DNA of 64,000 bases from contig NW_018150290.1 of NCBI RefSeq assembly GCF_002042975.1, forward strand, positions 547,473 to 611,472, given 5' to 3'. How positions within the stretch are numbered: position 1 is the first letter of the stretch; every line of letters begins with the position of its first letter. Made by a program: the position numbers and the translations under genes. Positions 63,626-64,000 of this stretch are shown here, one piece after another. This DNA comes from Orbicella faveolata. Its lineage: Eukaryota > Cnidaria > Anthozoa > Scleractinia > Merulinidae. The notes under the pieces are model-generated. The model made no database searches and was not told the DNA's origin. It saw only the letters and a program-made list of their open reading frames with translations.

Positions 63626-63783
63626 TGTAGCATTAGAAAAACCAATCTATTCACTATCCAAAACCAATTCTTTTCTACAGCAGATCTTTCTTGAGGTGAC
63701 TAGATTGTCTTAGGTGCCTGTCCTCATTTTAGTTAATGTTGCACTGTATAAAATATCACATTGCTAAAAACTTTCAACAAAAA

Positions 63784-64000
63784 TTAATTTGTTACACAGC
63801 GTGTGACATTTCCAAAAGGACCTGGCCTTTCATTGACAATACACCTGACCCACACATTATAATGTGTGTTCCTTGCAAGATTTTCTTTAAATATATAGTC
63901 CGTTATATCAAGTATATAAGCCACATAGTCATCCTGTCCAGCCTGCTGAATCCACACTTCATATTTTACATCTTCAGTTTCAAAAAAGGGTACATTTATG
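63784..64000 (-). CDS. partial last exon, fibronectin type III-like C terminus
   Basis: Reading leftwards from the window edge, a frame of 71 codons plus stop is open: it includes FFETEDVKYEVWIQQAG, then YNVWVRCIVNERPGPFGNV and ends TRCVTN. The YNVWVRCIVNE-GPFGN pattern is the F and G strand signature of fibronectin type III domains (Y-V-V-A-N--G-G--S). It has no Met and continues beyond 64000, so the gene lies mainly outside the window. A terminal FN3 domain of a cell-surface or extracellular protein is likely, but the family is unknown. Confidence 0.55.
   Translation of the reverse strand, partial: INVPFFETEDVKYEVWIQQAGQDDYVAYILDITDYIFKENLARNTHYNVWVRCIVNERPGPFGNVTRCVTN

Larger units (their letters stand above)
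61314..63783. other. repeat-rich intergenic region
   Basis: It contains a palindrome (61935-61978), a TIR MITE (61979-62188), a piggyBac-type MITE (62475-63073), an AAGATAAGATAA tract (about 63106-63130) and inverted arms at 63212-63252 and 63581-63625. Apart from these I see no gene. Confidence 0.6.

Noticed and set aside
1-64000. CRISPR arrays, bacterial operons or LTR-type elements
   Set aside because: No regularly spaced direct repeats with unique spacers, no prokaryotic gene organisation, and no long terminal repeats or polyprotein-like frames were seen.

Overview
The window is animal nuclear DNA, most likely from a stony coral or related anthozoan. Genes have many short exons with GT-AG introns of a few hundred bases, the proteins look like cnidarian versions of animal genes, and the DNA is full of small terminal-inverted-repeat elements, foldbacks and tRNA-derived SINEs. 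The species call is inference. N runs and single Ns, mostly beside C or G homopolymers, mark it as a draft scaffold.

Left part (1-7152): a 0.65 kb block repeated in tandem across a single N, a degenerate GACT microsatellite, an unrecognised two-exon minus-strand gene (2359-3878), and small MITEs, two of them with about 9-bp target duplications. Middle left (7153-30086): TCF25 on the minus strand, 23 coding exons that I joined in frame to 679 residues. Its last five exons occur twice because a 4.6 kb block (7153-11776 and 12655-17278) lies on both sides of an 878-base gap; this is almost certainly an assembly duplication. Middle (30223-36507): NAGLU, the lysosomal alpha-N-acetylglucosaminidase, on the plus strand in seven exons (759 residues). 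Its start lies 136 bases from that of TCF25, so the pair looks divergently transcribed from a shared promoter.

Right part (40485-57673, minus): a full p107/p130-type retinoblastoma-family gene of 29 exons and 1085 residues, convergent with NAGLU. Three E2F-type sequences lie just upstream of its start, the arrangement expected of a gene repressed through its own product. At 59832-61313 (plus) is an intronless seven-helix membrane protein whose charge pattern predicts a cytoplasmic N terminus, the topology of insect gustatory-receptor-like proteins and the reverse of GPCRs. A piggyBac-type MITE with a lysine-rich open frame lies at 62475-63073, and the last exon of a further minus-strand gene, resembling a fibronectin type III domain, runs off the right edge.

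The host genes are ordinary conserved functions (ribosome-associated quality control or transcription, lysosomal glycan breakdown, cell-cycle control) with no evident common pathway. I found no clearly new multi-gene system. The items most worth following are the seven-helix protein, the E2F/pocket-protein promoter, the transposon carrying a RecQ-like helicase fragment, and the assembly duplication that would corrupt any TCF25 gene model.
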